Below, one piece after another: positions 1-9,445 of a DNA stretch of 22,452 nt. Numbering within the stretch: position 1 is the stretch's first letter; each line of letters begins with the position of its first letter. Source of the DNA: Entamoeba invadens IP1 (lineage: Eukaryota; Evosea; Mastigamoebida; Endamoebidae); NCBI RefSeq assembly GCF_000330505.1, contig NW_004440231.1, positions 3,329-25,780 on the forward strand. The letters run 5' to 3'. The position numbers and the translations under genes were made by a program. A model generated the notes under the pieces. It did not search any database. It worked only from the letters and a program-made list of their open reading frames with translations, and had not been told where the DNA came from.

Positions 1-188
1 TGCAAAAAAATACACAAAAAATTCTATAAAAAATTGGGAATCAGGTAATAAATCATGTAAAACGGTAAAACAAACTGAAACAATGATTTTCTGGGGTTTT
101 GAAAAATTTCCCGATACTTTCCAGTTATTAATATCTAAAAACTGAGAGACAACGTTTAGGAAAGGACAACGTTTAGAGAATTACTCTA

Positions 189-236
189 CAGTTGGGTAAA
201 CAAACTTTAGCCGGGTAATTGTTCCTTAGCCCAAAC
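189..236 (+). repeat. Left terminal inverted repeat of the pogo-like element
   Basis: The first 12 bp (CAGTTGGGTAAA) match the right end exactly, followed by an imperfect match to about base 46. It holds two TTAGCC boxes at 205-212 and 224-231, probably transposase-binding sites. Confidence 0.88.
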
Positions 237-351
237 AAAACTATATATATACCATCGTTTTATTAAACAAATTAACTATATAAAAATACAATTAATATTT
301 TTTTTAGTTAATGATTTCAATATCTAAAAATATAAGAACTACAATACTCAA

Positions 352-2091
352 ATGCAAAGTGTTGAACCAGAAACATTCTTTGATGCAATAAAGAAAACTG
401 TCAAAGAAAACCAAATTGTTAAACCGTTCACTGTTCCCCCAACAAAAACCAAAAGAAAACAAGCAATCTCCAATAATCAAATGATGAAAAATGTCAAATT
501 TCTATATGAAAAAAAATTAATAACAAAAGAAACAAAAGAAAATGCCGTGAAGTTGGTGAATGATTTACTAGTGGATTCAAACTTGTATCAGTATAAATCA
601 ATGATTGAACAAATCAAATATATAAAAAGACAAAAGAAACAACCCAATGTTATAATTGGATCTCTCTTTGGAATCCAAAAAGGAGCAGTTTCAATTCATT
701 TAAAACAAGAGACTACAGAACCGAAACATTTTACAAAAATATTAGAAGAAATGGACACCGCAATATCTGCACTTTTTAACTATTGCGAATCAAGACATCT
801 AAGCGTTACTCCAACTTTGATTGATTCTGTCTGCCAGTCCGTTGATTGTATGTTTGAAATGACAAGAAAAGGAATCATATCACACATTAAAAAATACCAT
901 GGGTACAATACTAAAATTGCAAAACCCGTAGAAATGGAAAGGGTATTAACAAATTATAAAAATATTTTATTAAATTACATAGCTTTTTCTGATAAATTTA
1001 ATGGTATATATTCGTCATTACTGTTTAACATTGATGAGATTGGATTCAATGAATGGTCCGACAAACATAATGTAACAGTCTTTACTAAAGGAGTTTCCAA
1101 TGTTAAAGTCAATATACCCAGAGCTTCGAAGAGAAGTACAATTATAGCTTGCATATCCGCAGATGGTTTGTTTTGTGTTCCAGCAGCCGTTGTACCAAAC
1201 GTTTTTGTTGATCAGTTGGTTTATGCAAAATACCCATATTTGGATATTTATTCTTCAAAGACTGGATTTGTTAATCGACTCATTTTTAAGAATTGGATGT
1301 ATAATACAATTTTGCCATATGTCGTGAACCGAAGAGCATCTTTGGGATATCAATTTTATGAAATTGTTGTAATTTTAATGGACAATTTCACTGCCAATAT
1401 TGATGACAACTTACGTCAAATTTTTCTTGATAATTATATATTGTTTCATTTTTTCGAACCACATTCGAGCCATATTTGTCAACCTCTCGACCTTTGTTTA
1501 TTTGGAGTCGTCAAAAAATGTAGTAGTAGTTCAACACCGATATTTAAAAACACGACAAATATAATAGAAACCACAAAATGTGAACAACCAACCAGTGCTT
1601 TTGTCTCTTCTAGCCAAATTCGAGAAGTCGAAGGAAGTGGTTTTGGCATTTTTGATTCATTGATTGATGAATGGGTCAAACAATTAGATGATCCACTTGC
1701 TAAAAAAGCAACAACACAACAAAGAGCAGAAAGGGGGAGTGTCATTACCGGACATCTCATGAAAGTGATGAGAGTTATCGAAGAAAAAGCAACCAGAAAG
1801 AACGTTGAATCTTCTTTTGCGCGAGCTGGTTTCGTTGTTGTTACTGAAGGTTTAAACAATCGAGTATATGTAGACATAAGGTCTGCGAGAATTTTCATGA
1901 ACACAACAACAGTCAAGCCAACACCTGAAGAATTGGAGAAGTTAACGCCTCCGAAATCAACAACCACACTTGTTAGAGTACGGGAAGTGACCGACGAAAG
2001 TCTAAAAATGTTAGAAGAAACATTAAATACAAATTTACATAAATATTCAGTATTGGGCATTTCAAACAAACTTTGTGTTGTGCTTAAATGA
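352..2091 (+). CDS. pogo/Tigger-like DDE transposase
   Basis: This 579-residue protein is the transposase of the surrounding element and should cut and rejoin DNA at its terminal repeats in the nucleus. The catalytic core is readable: the first aspartate in NIDEIGF (D228), the second in ILMDN (D344) and the third in HICQPLD (D380), a DD35D arrangement. The 'LMDN ... QPLD' pair is the signature of the DDE_1 (pogo, Tigger, CENP-B, jerky) branch. The basic N-terminal ~190 residues (KRKQ, KRQKKQ) should hold the DNA-binding helix-turn-helix region; residues 95-118 (PNVIIGSLFGIQKGAVSIHL) look like a helix-turn-helix. About 190 residues follow the core, and I do not recognise this tail. The start is the first ATG of the open frame; TATATAAAAA at 277-286 may be its promoter. 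No stop or frameshift is seen. The family is secure, the subfamily less so. Confidence 0.9.
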   Translation: MQSVEPETFFDAIKKTVKENQIVKPFTVPPTKTKRKQAISNNQMMKNVKFLYEKKLITKETKENAVKLVNDLLVDSNLYQYKSMIEQIKYIKRQKKQPNVIIGSLFGIQKGAVSIHLKQETTEPKHFTKILEEMDTAISALFNYCESRHLSVTPTLIDSVCQSVDCMFEMTRKGIISHIKKYHGYNTKIAKPVEMERVLTNYKNILLNYIAFSDKFNGIYSSLLFNIDEIGFNEWSDKHNVTVFTKGVSNVKVNIPRASKRSTIIACISADGLFCVPAAVVPNVFVDQLVYAKYPYLDIYSSKTGFVNRLIFKNWMYNTILPYVVNRRASLGYQFYEIVVILMDNFTANIDDNLRQIFLDNYILFHFFEPHSSHICQPLDLCLFGVVKKCSSSSTPIFKNTTNIIETTKCEQPTSAFVSSSQIREVEGSGFGIFDSLIDEWVKQLDDPLAKKATTQQRAERGSVITGHLMKVMRVIEEKATRKNVESSFARAGFVVVTEGLNNRVYVDIRSARIFMNTTTVKPTPEELEKLTPPKSTTTLVRVREVTDESLKMLEETLNTNLHKYSVLGISNKLCVVLK

Positions 2092-2313
2092 TACATTCGT
2101 GTTATAATTCGACTTTTTCTGTGTTTTTTAGTTAATAGTTCAACAAATAAACTTGAGTTTTAAAAACAAATGGGTGGTTTTCCCGTTTTATTACTTGCGG
2201 CATATTTTGGGGCTAAGGTTTATTTTCTGAAATAAACGTTTTTTCGATTTTTTGAATTAAAAACCCACGTTTTCAAAGAAAATGACAAGTACTTACCCAG
2301 TAAAATTAAAAAT

Positions 2314-2361
2314 AGATGGGCTAAAGTACATTTCTTGGGCTAAGGTTAATTTACCCAACTG
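2314..2361 (-). repeat. Right terminal inverted repeat of the pogo-like element
   Basis: This is the mirror of the left end. TTTACCCAACTG at 2350-2361 borders the TA at 2362-2363. Two GGGCTAA boxes (2318 and 2337) keep the same 19 bp spacing as on the left. Confidence 0.88.
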
Positions 2362-2518
2362 TAGTATTAATTGCAAATTATTTAAACAGTTTTGGGACAA
2401 ATTTAAAAAAAGTGTTAAAAAGAGCAATAAAGGGTTGTTTGTAAATTAAAACAAAATAATGAAATATGATGTTTATTGTGATATTATGTTTTTCAAATAT
2501 AAAAAAATCATTACATAT

Positions 2519-2527
2519 TATAAAAAG
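2519..2527 (+). promoter_or_regulatory. TATA-like box of the Hsp70-like gene
   Basis: TATAAAAAG begins 34 bases before the ATG at 2553. Entamoeba genes have a TATA-type element about 30 bases before the start site and very short leaders, so the position fits. An ATG at 2531 is out of frame and was not chosen. Confidence 0.4.
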
Positions 2528-2552
2528 GTTATGAAATCAATTAAAACCATTA

Positions 2553-4230
2553 ATGTCTACAAAAAACAAAGATCTATATGTTGGCATTGATTTGGGTACC
2601 ACATTTTCAAGTTTGAGTTACTCTGACAATAATACACAATGTGTTACTATGCTTGATTTTGGTATTAGTAGTTCATTATCGGCTTCGACAGTCAATTTTA
2701 CTCAGACCCCGATAGGCGTATCTGTGGAAAATGCAAACGTCATTGGTGAAGTCAAGAGGTTCATTGGTCTGACTTATGATGATCCTGCTATTAAAACAAT
2801 TTGTAAGGAACTTTCATACAAAATTGACAAAGAGAGCCACAACCGAATTACAATTCCAGTAGTTTACAACGGCAAACAATACTCCTTTTACCCCGAAGAA
2901 ATATCTGCTTTTGTTTTTTCAAATTTAAAGAAACAACTCATCCATAAAACGGGAGTCAAAGAAATTAATATTCGTGCCGTGTTGTGCTGCCCCGTTTCGT
3001 TTAATGATGCACAAAAGGAAGCCACTTTAAGGGCTGCTCAATACGCTGGAATCGATGTCGTCAAATTAATCCCGGAACCAACTGCTGCCTTCTATTTCTA
3101 TAGCATTCGAAACCACGCATTTAACATTGAAAATGATGTCACCAAAAAAGACACAAAAGTGCCTTCTGGATACCCTAAAATGCCAACTGAAATTAATGAA
3201 GGAATATTCTTGACCTTCGACTTTGGAGGAGGAACTTTGGACACAACTTGTAGCTCAACTTAAAAATTCGAAGATTACATTTTTGGCAATGAACGGGGAT
3301 TCGAAACTTGGAGGTATTGACATCGACTTAAAGTTGACAGAAATAGTCAAAATGAGGTGGAAAAAAGAAGATGAAAATAGATTTAATGCCGTCTTTTTTG
3401 TTGGTAAGAAGCTCACTCCAAGCAACGAAAAGATATTAAAACGACACGAATATAGACTTCGAAAATTAGTGGAAAAGGCGAAAATTGCTCTCTCAATAGC
3501 GCAACAAAGTGTTGTTAATTTGTCAGAGTTTTATTGTGGAGTTGATATTGACGATGATGTTGAAACACCGAACATAGCAATTTCAAAAGAAGACATTGAA
3601 ATTGGGTGCAAAAATATTTTCCAGAGGTGTTTAAATCTTGTCGCACAAACACTTTTAGAATCCAAAGTGCCAAAGAACAAGTTGACTAAAATTCTGTTAG
3701 TAGGAGGCAGTTCACAAATGCCGTATGTGCAAACGCTACTTGAGAAAGAGTACGGCAATATAGTTTTAAAGGATTGCGACTGTAATGTTGTTGTAGCTGA
3801 AGGAGCTGCTCTATATTGTCGCAATATGGCACTTCATGGGGAAACAAATGTGAATGAAATTACATGTAACGAAATTGAAATGAGCGGAGTGGATAGTACT
3901 AACAAGAAGGTGGTGGTACCAATTATTGAAAAGGGAACAAAAATTCCTTTTAGTAACACGTTCCCCGTTTTTCCCATTAGAAATGACGTGATTGTCGAAT
4001 TGTATGAAAACAAGAAGAAAATCGGCGTGTTCGTAATTTATAACATTCAGAAAAAGACCAAAAATGAGTTGTTCGAATGCGAAGTTAAAATTAATACATT
4101 TGGTATTCTGGAGGTAAAATGTATCGGGGAAAACAGATGTGCAGTGAATGTTGACAGAGAGAGGATACAGACCGAATCCGAAGATATGAAAAAGAAAAAA
4201 GATTACATCGAGTCGTTCTTAAGTTGCTGA
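2553..4230 (+). pseudogene. Hsp70-like chaperone gene broken by one frameshift
   Basis: Hsp70 proteins bind unfolded peptides in an ATP-driven cycle. The first frame (2553-3263) has the ATPase motifs GIDLGTT (residues 11-17), the EPTAAF helix (175-180) and FDFGGGTLD (222-230). It then runs into TAA at 3261. The rest continues in the next frame from about 3247: NGDSKLGGIDID, KAKIALS, ILLVGGSSQMPYVQTLLE and VAEGAALY, then a divergent beta substrate-binding domain. Aligned with GGGTFDVSLV-type sequences, the break at 3246-3248 is best read as a 2 bp deletion (equally, a 1 bp insertion). The gene totals about 559 codons against about 640 in canonical Hsp70, with no helical lid and no EEVD end. 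About 30 extra residues (186-218) precede the GGGT motif. It could be a true pseudogene or a sequence error. The pogo element ends 191 bp upstream. Confidence 0.85.
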
Positions 4231-4521
4231 AAGTAAAGTCGAAATGCATTACATTCATTTTTATTTTTTTATAATAATTTATAAATGTTTTACATTTCAT
4301 CTACGATTTATGATTTTCATATCATATCATTAATTTTCTTCCCTGGGTCTGCACCAAGAAAAGAAATAAAAAAATGTAAGCGGTGCACAAACGGACTGTT
4401 TGAATGCGTTACAAAGTTTTTTTAATGCTCTGTATCACTCAGTCTTTATCGACTTGAGGGGACTACAAGTAAAAACATTGGTGTGTATTGCTATTTTAAA
4501 CAACAGTTAGTTGATGCAGTG

Positions 4522-4554
4522 TTTTCCAACAACATACTAATGTTGTTGGCAAAA
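4522..4554 (+). other. Strong hairpin in a GC-richer intergenic stretch
   Basis: CCAACAACAT (4526-4535), loop ACTA, then ATGTTGTTGG (4540-4549) form a perfect 10 bp stem. Four further T-A pairs (4522-4525 with 4551-4554) extend it across one bulged C. A T-run follows (4557-4562). It could be part of a small RNA or an RNA 3' end; no known RNA family is recognised. Confidence 0.4.
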
Positions 4555-4854
4555 TGTTTTTTATATATCAAATTATTTTTTAAATTTTAGAGAGAATATT
4601 TTTCAGTTCGGTATGTTTGGTTTTAAAAAGTAGACAAATAATAAAATTTGAAGATGGAACCAAATAAATTATTGGGAAATTACGACTTAAATTTGGGAAA
4701 TTATGTCAATAGGTTTAAAAGACAAATTAGTTTATTATTTATAAAACCAAATAAAAATAATTTTTGTTTATTATTTGGGTTATTTTTTCAAAAGTGTTAA
4801 AAACTTTAATTGTATAAAATGATACAAACACTTATATTTATAAACGTAACGATT

Positions 4855-5065
4855 TTTAACACTTAAAATAACGCTTTGTTTTTTTGTTAGCCTGTTATTA
4901 CTAGGATATTAATTCAATTTCAAATGATTTTTCCCTTTTAACTTGTGTAATGTAATGCAAATAATAACTACTTCAAAAACTGGAAATTTATTAAATAAAC
5001 TCGAGATTTCCCGAAAAATACTTTATTTGAATTTTGTTTAATGTTATTTAAAGTGATAATCAAGC
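4855..5065 (+). repeat. Diverged dispersed repeat, copy A
   Basis: It shares ordered blocks with 14675-14890 in the same orientation: AACACTTAAAATA, GATATTAATTCAATT, AATAAACTC, ATTTCCCGA, TTGAATTTT and AATGTTATTT. The spacing is broadly kept and the sequence between is degenerate. No ends or coding capacity are seen, so the family is unknown. Confidence 0.55.
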
Positions 5066-5208
5066 AAAATAAATAATAAATTGCTTTGTTTAAATAAAAA
5101 TAATTATTGAAATTAAACCTCATTTCTAAAAAAATACGATTAAATGATTTATTTTATTAAAAAAACAAACTAGTATATATAATAAAACATATAACATCTG
5201 TTTAATAT

Positions 5209-6979
5209 ATGACTCAATTGGAATTGGTGTACATCAAAAATGTTGTTCTTTATATGGCCACTACGAGTGATATAATATCATTTATTTGTATGAACAAAAA
5301 GTGCAAAGATGTTGTCGACTCGATGTATATTAACCCATACAAACTGTCATATTACAATTCTGTGGAAAAAATACAGAAATTGTTTCCAGCGCTTCAAACA
5401 TTATATTTGACAGACTTGATCACCAAAAACAGAAAATTGCAGACAGACGTGACACACCTTGAAATCGACTTTTTGTCGTGTTCAAAAACTTTTTCTGTTA
5501 TACAATTCAATCGAAAAAACACTATTGAAAAGATCAGAAAACTTCGAATCAAATTTTACAACTTGGACTGCTTAACAAGCGATGTAGAGATGTTTCAGAA
5601 TCTTCAAGATCTATTTGTTGACCTTTCAATGTTCTCAGCAAATTCAAACGATCGACTTTTCGAAATGATTGGTCACAGGACTTTGAGGAGAGTCGTTTTG
5701 ACAATTTATGCAAGTCAACTGGAGGTCCTTTCCAAGTTCGATTATTCGAAACACCCATTAACAGATTACGTCTTTATTGTAATCGAAATGGATCTGGATG
5801 ATATAAAAGAGAATTCTAAAGTGACATAAAATAAATTGCAGTATAGAAATGTCAAAATTTATTGCACCATTTATACTAATTTTTTCGATTTCGATTTCAT
5901 CCCAATAGGTGTTCTACAAAATAGTTTTTATAATGTCTTTGTTACACATTTCTCTGATTTTGATGAAAATGATAAACACTTTTCTCGTGATGTATTAAAC
6001 CGCGACCAAATTCTGGTAGATTCATATTGCGATAAATGTGATGTTGCAGTCACCGAAATTATCAACAAGTGTTTACTCAATAATGTTGTTCTCAAAAATT
6101 ACAACAATGATGACATTCAAACTATTCAAAGAAGATATCTAAGAAAAATGTCACATCACAGACAAATTTTGAATTTTGAGACCACAACCATTCGTACAAT
6201 TTCCATGTTCAACGTTATTGTTGAGAAAATTGTGTTACACCAAAGTGTCAAACAAGTAACTATAGAAAACGTGTATGGTGATGTGTATTTGGACGACTGT
6301 GTTTTAGAAATGCTTGATATTAAAAATTACAATGGAAGGGCGCTTGTCATTAACAACACTGTATTGAATGATTTTTCATTAACTGATACGCAGAAAACAT
6401 GTGTTTCTGTCGTTCACAAAACAAGTCCAAGCAGTGTTGAAATTACTGATAAAATGGTGTTAAATTGGGATAAATTATACAAAGTTTTAATGTTTCTAAT
6501 TATGACCCCTTTGATTTTATCGTTGAGAGTGATGAATAAGACGTGAAGTGTGAATTTGTTGCTAAAGAAGTGAATTACAATGGTATTTTAAAACGCATGA
6601 ATACAGTAGATATGTTGGAAATGCCGACTTGTCCTTCTTCGTAATTAAATCATTTGATTTGAGGCAACCAGAATTTAGTGATAACACAAAGGTATCACTT
6701 ACACTTGGAAATGTAGAGGAAGCAATTTTTTTAAATATGAATTTCGAGAAACTTGAATTGGGAATTGTTGTGAATTTGGAAATGTACAGCACATGTGTTA
6801 CATCTTTGGTCGCAAAGCATTTATACACATTTGGATATCAAGATTCGACCTTTGAAAACATAAAGGCACACACAATTGGTAAAATTATTGGTCTTAGAAA
6901 CTCAATTAAAAATTTGGAGGTTGAAAAGAAAGTTGGAAAATACGTTCTTAAATTACTTGGACGTTTTGATCATTTTTAA
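5209..6979 (+). pseudogene. Decayed Entamoeba LRR/F-box-like family gene
   Basis: One gene of about 590 codons can be followed through several breaks. The N-terminus (LELVYIKNVVLYMATTSDIISFICMNKKC) looks like the F-box-like start of Entamoeba LRR-type proteins. It is followed by leucine-rich segments such as LQTLYLTDL and VTHLEIDFL. The frame stops at TAA 5827-5829 and continues in the same frame to 6546. Around 6475-6485 coding sense passes to another frame (SFNVSNYDPFDFIVESDE), which meets TAA at 6537-6539 and then continues (DVKCEFVAKEVNYNG). Near 6630 it changes frame again (FFVIKSFDLRQPEFSDN) and ends at TAA 6977-6979. Two in-frame stops and two frame changes make it a pseudogene. The function of the family is not known to me; protein-protein interaction is likely from the repeats. 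Confidence 0.75.
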
Positions 6980-7385
6980 GTTCTTTTTCGTCTTTGTTTA
7001 GAGCTATTTTAATATTGTACAAAAAAGTACATTATTAATTTATATAACAGACCAAATAAATAAATCAATTTTTATTATATTATTTACCTTTTTAATCAAC
7101 ATAATACAAAATAACACTTTTACAAATAATTTATATAAAGAGCACCAAATTATAGTCGTACATTCAGTTTTATAATATTTTTTGTATAATTTCTAGTTTT
7201 AATTTTTTAAAACTTGTTTTTTGATTATTCATTCATTCATTTTTATGTGTTAAAATTTAATCATGTTTTTCAGTTTGTTTAATATTAAAACCATTAGCGT
7301 AGGACCATTTTCTCATGGTCTTTATTTATAATCATCAGTAATATTTTTCACAATATAATTTATTATACAACACAAAAATAAAAAT
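6980..7385. other. AT-rich spacer between converging genes
   Basis: The plus-strand pseudogene and the minus-strand LRR gene converge here, so it should hold both 3' ends. No gene is seen. GACCAT (7303-7308) and ATGGTC (7315-7320) form a small 6 bp hairpin of unknown meaning. Confidence 0.4.
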
Positions 7386-8915
7386 TCAATTAACTATTTC
7401 GATGTAATTAGAAGTAAATATTTTTTCAGATCTTAATTGAACAGGAATATCATTAAAGTCCAATTTATAACATTTGTAAAAACAACTTGTTCCTATTTCA
7501 GAAACACTTTTTGGTATTTCAATGTGACTTAAATTTTCACATCCTTCAAAACAGTTTTCTCCAATAGACACCACATTTTGCGGAATAGTAATGTCGCTCA
7601 ACTTACAACAATATTGGAAACAGTAATTTTCAAGTGTTGTAATATTTAATGGCAAATTGATAGAACTAATATTACAACGACTAAAACAACTCATTCCAAT
7701 TGATTTGACACTTTCTGGTATAACAACGTCTTCCAATATTATACAGGTATCAAAACAGTTGTTGCCAATCGACTTTACACTCGATGGTATTGTTATTCCC
7801 GTTAATTTATTGCAACAACAGAAACAACAATTATGAAGTGCGGTGATATGTTCTGGCACTTTTATACCAATTAATTCTGAGCTGCACTTAAATTTTATGT
7901 TATTGATTACTTTGACAGTCGAAGGAAGATCAATTTGAAACAATTCATCGACTCCACATATAACTCCATACCCAGTAACTCTTTCAGAATCGTCCATATA
8001 TTTGAAGATTTTAAACAGAGGAGGTGTTGTTATTTTACTCAAAGAAGTGCACGTGCCAAAACACATCCCACCAACTTCTTTAACAAAGTGTGGTATTACA
8101 ATTTCGTTCAATTTGAAACATCGATTGAAACAGCGATCGCCAATTTTAGTGACACTTTCTGGTAGTGACACTTCTCTTAAATTGGTGCAATTTTCAAAAC
8201 ACTTAATTTCAATGGAAATCACTTGACTTGGTATTTCAAAACTTGTTAAAGAGCTACATTGATTAAAACAACACTCGGGAAGTGTCGTAATGTTTTGAGG
8301 TAAAACGATTTTGGTTAAACTTGAACACATATCAAAACAACCTTTTTTAATTACTTGAACTGTGTTTGGAATAACGACTTGTTTCAAATTATGACACATA
8401 TAAAAACAATAATCTTCTATAGATGTTACACCACTTGGTATATGATAAGTGGTTAAATTGGTTGCCCCACGATAACAGTTATCTCCAATGGATGTGATAT
8501 TAATTGACTTTGGTATTTCACCGAACAGTTCTAAATCATTTTCAGTAAATGTCACGTTTTTGAATACAAAATTTTTGTTGTTCATGGAAACTGTTCGACA
8601 GTCGACATTAAACCACACAACTACTCTGAATAGTTTCTTTATACAAAATAAAGATTTGAAAACACGTGTTAGACCAAAAGTATTATGATCTTTAATAACA
8701 TTTCCAAAATTTTCATCTTCTCTTGACCACAAATGAAGTGTTTCTATATTTAGAAAATAACTTATATTTTTTTTGTTTAGTGGAATTGGATTAAAATGAA
8801 ACTTCATCGTATTGTCTTTAAACTTCTTACAGACCATTTCGATATTGATAAAATCATGTATTGATATAAAGTACTTTGAGACAACCATTATGTGATATCC
8901 ATCAAGCTGTATCAT
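7386..8915 (-). CDS. BspA-like leucine-rich repeat protein
   Basis: This 509-residue protein is built mostly of about 14 repeats of 23 residues (roughly residues 130-490) with consensus L..I.IP..V.SIG..CF..C.., the Treponema pallidum/BspA type of leucine-rich repeat. Such proteins are very numerous in Entamoeba; some are surface proteins and most are uncharacterised. The first ~125 residues (HIMVVSKYF, FINIEMVCKKF, FHFNPIPL, IETLHLW) form a conserved head, also seen in the partial gene at 22073, with an F-box-like feel. The repeat near residue 300 is interrupted by a stretch containing KYMDDSERVTGYGV. There is no signal peptide, membrane segment or C-terminal CAAX box (it ends IEIVN), so surface delivery, if any, is not explained by the sequence. 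The frame is fully open. Peptide binding or adhesion is a guess from the fold. Confidence 0.88.
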   Translation of the reverse strand: MIQLDGYHIMVVSKYFISIHDFINIEMVCKKFKDNTMKFHFNPIPLNKKNISYFLNIETLHLWSREDENFGNVIKDHNTFGLTRVFKSLFCIKKLFRVVVWFNVDCRTVSMNNKNFVFKNVTFTENDLELFGEIPKSINITSIGDNCYRGATNLTTYHIPSGVTSIEDYCFYMCHNLKQVVIPNTVQVIKKGCFDMCSSLTKIVLPQNITTLPECCFNQCSSLTSFEIPSQVISIEIKCFENCTNLREVSLPESVTKIGDRCFNRCFKLNEIVIPHFVKEVGGMCFGTCTSLSKITTPPLFKIFKYMDDSERVTGYGVICGVDELFQIDLPSTVKVINNIKFKCSSELIGIKVPEHITALHNCCFCCCNKLTGITIPSSVKSIGNNCFDTCIILEDVVIPESVKSIGMSCFSRCNISSINLPLNITTLENYCFQYCCKLSDITIPQNVVSIGENCFEGCENLSHIEIPKSVSEIGTSCFYKCYKLDFNDIPVQLRSEKIFTSNYIEIVN

Positions 8916-8939
8916 TAGTTTTGTTAATGATGGTTATTA

Positions 8940-8948
8940 TTTAAAATA
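8940..8948 (-). promoter_or_regulatory. TATA-like box of the BspA-like gene
   Basis: On the minus strand this reads TATTTTAAA, close to the Entamoeba TATA consensus TATTTAAA, and lies about 25-33 bases before the ATG at 8915. This supports that start codon and a short leader. Confidence 0.4.
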
Positions 8949-9445
8949 TACAGTTGTATTTTAAATTATGAAAATTGTTGTTATTTTGACGAAGAAGCTT
9001 TCAATAAAAAACTATAAAATAACTATAATCTGTAGTTCTAAAGTCTTTACTGTTTTATTTTTGGAACTCTTTGATTTTTTTTATTTTCAATCTAGAGTCA
9101 ATGTTGTATTAGTATTTAAAAAATAATACTGTCCAACCTTGACATTTTGCAAACTTCAACAGTTTCAAAGATCTGTTTGGTTGTTAGAAATTTTTTGGAA
9201 AAATGCAAGTAATCGAAAGTTGGTTTATTTTACAATTGAGTTAAAATAAATAAAATATTATATGTTTGGCTTTTACGTTTTAATAACACGCAAACAAATA
9301 AAAAAACACATAAATAATTACTTATGATTATCAACAAAAATGAGATCATAAATTTCAACCTAATATTTCAAATTATGACAAATCTTAAAATGTTTGATTT
9401 GGAAAATGTTGAGGTTTGATTGTAATAAAAAACAAATAAAATATA
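8949..9445. other. AT-rich spacer with no gene
   Basis: It separates two minus-strand genes, the start of the BspA-like gene and the stop of the phosphoesterase. I see no coding signal on either strand and no repeat pair. TTATGAT and ATCATAA near 9322-9351 could form a weak stem. Confidence 0.35.

Larger units (their letters stand above)
189..2361 (+). mobile_element. Complete pogo/Tigger-like (Tc1/mariner superfamily) DNA transposon
   Basis: This 2173 bp element starts CAGTTGGGTAAA and ends with the exact reverse complement. It is flanked by TA at 187-188 and 2362-2363, the target duplication of Tc1/mariner elements. Beyond the first 12 bp the ends stay similar for about 46 bp. Each end also carries two CTTAGCC-type boxes 19 bp apart (205-212 and 224-231 on the left; the reverse-complement boxes GGGCTAAAG 2318-2326 and GGGCTAAGG 2337-2345 on the right). 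A further GGGGCTAAGG lies at 2209-2218. The only gene is the 579-residue transposase. Intact ends, target duplication and an open frame suggest a recent insertion, possibly still mobile; the mobility is inference. Confidence 0.9.
4231..5208. other. Intergenic region between the Hsp70-like gene and the LRR-like pseudogene
   Basis: No gene is supported. The first part (about 4335-4560) is less AT-rich than its surroundings and contains a perfect hairpin (4526-4549). The second part is very AT-rich and holds one copy of a diverged repeat (4855-5065). TATATATAATAAAA at 5174-5187 is a possible TATA element for the pseudogene at 5209. Confidence 0.5.

Noticed and set aside
1479..2096. 205-codon minus-strand open frame opposite the transposase gene
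   Set aside because: Mirror frame of the transposase; the plus-strand product has catalytic motifs and the minus-strand one has none.
2553..3263. Interpreting the Hsp70 break as an intron
   Set aside because: No GTTTGT-like 5' splice site and matching AG 3' end of plausible length at 3240-3265; only a 1-2 bp change is needed to join the frames.
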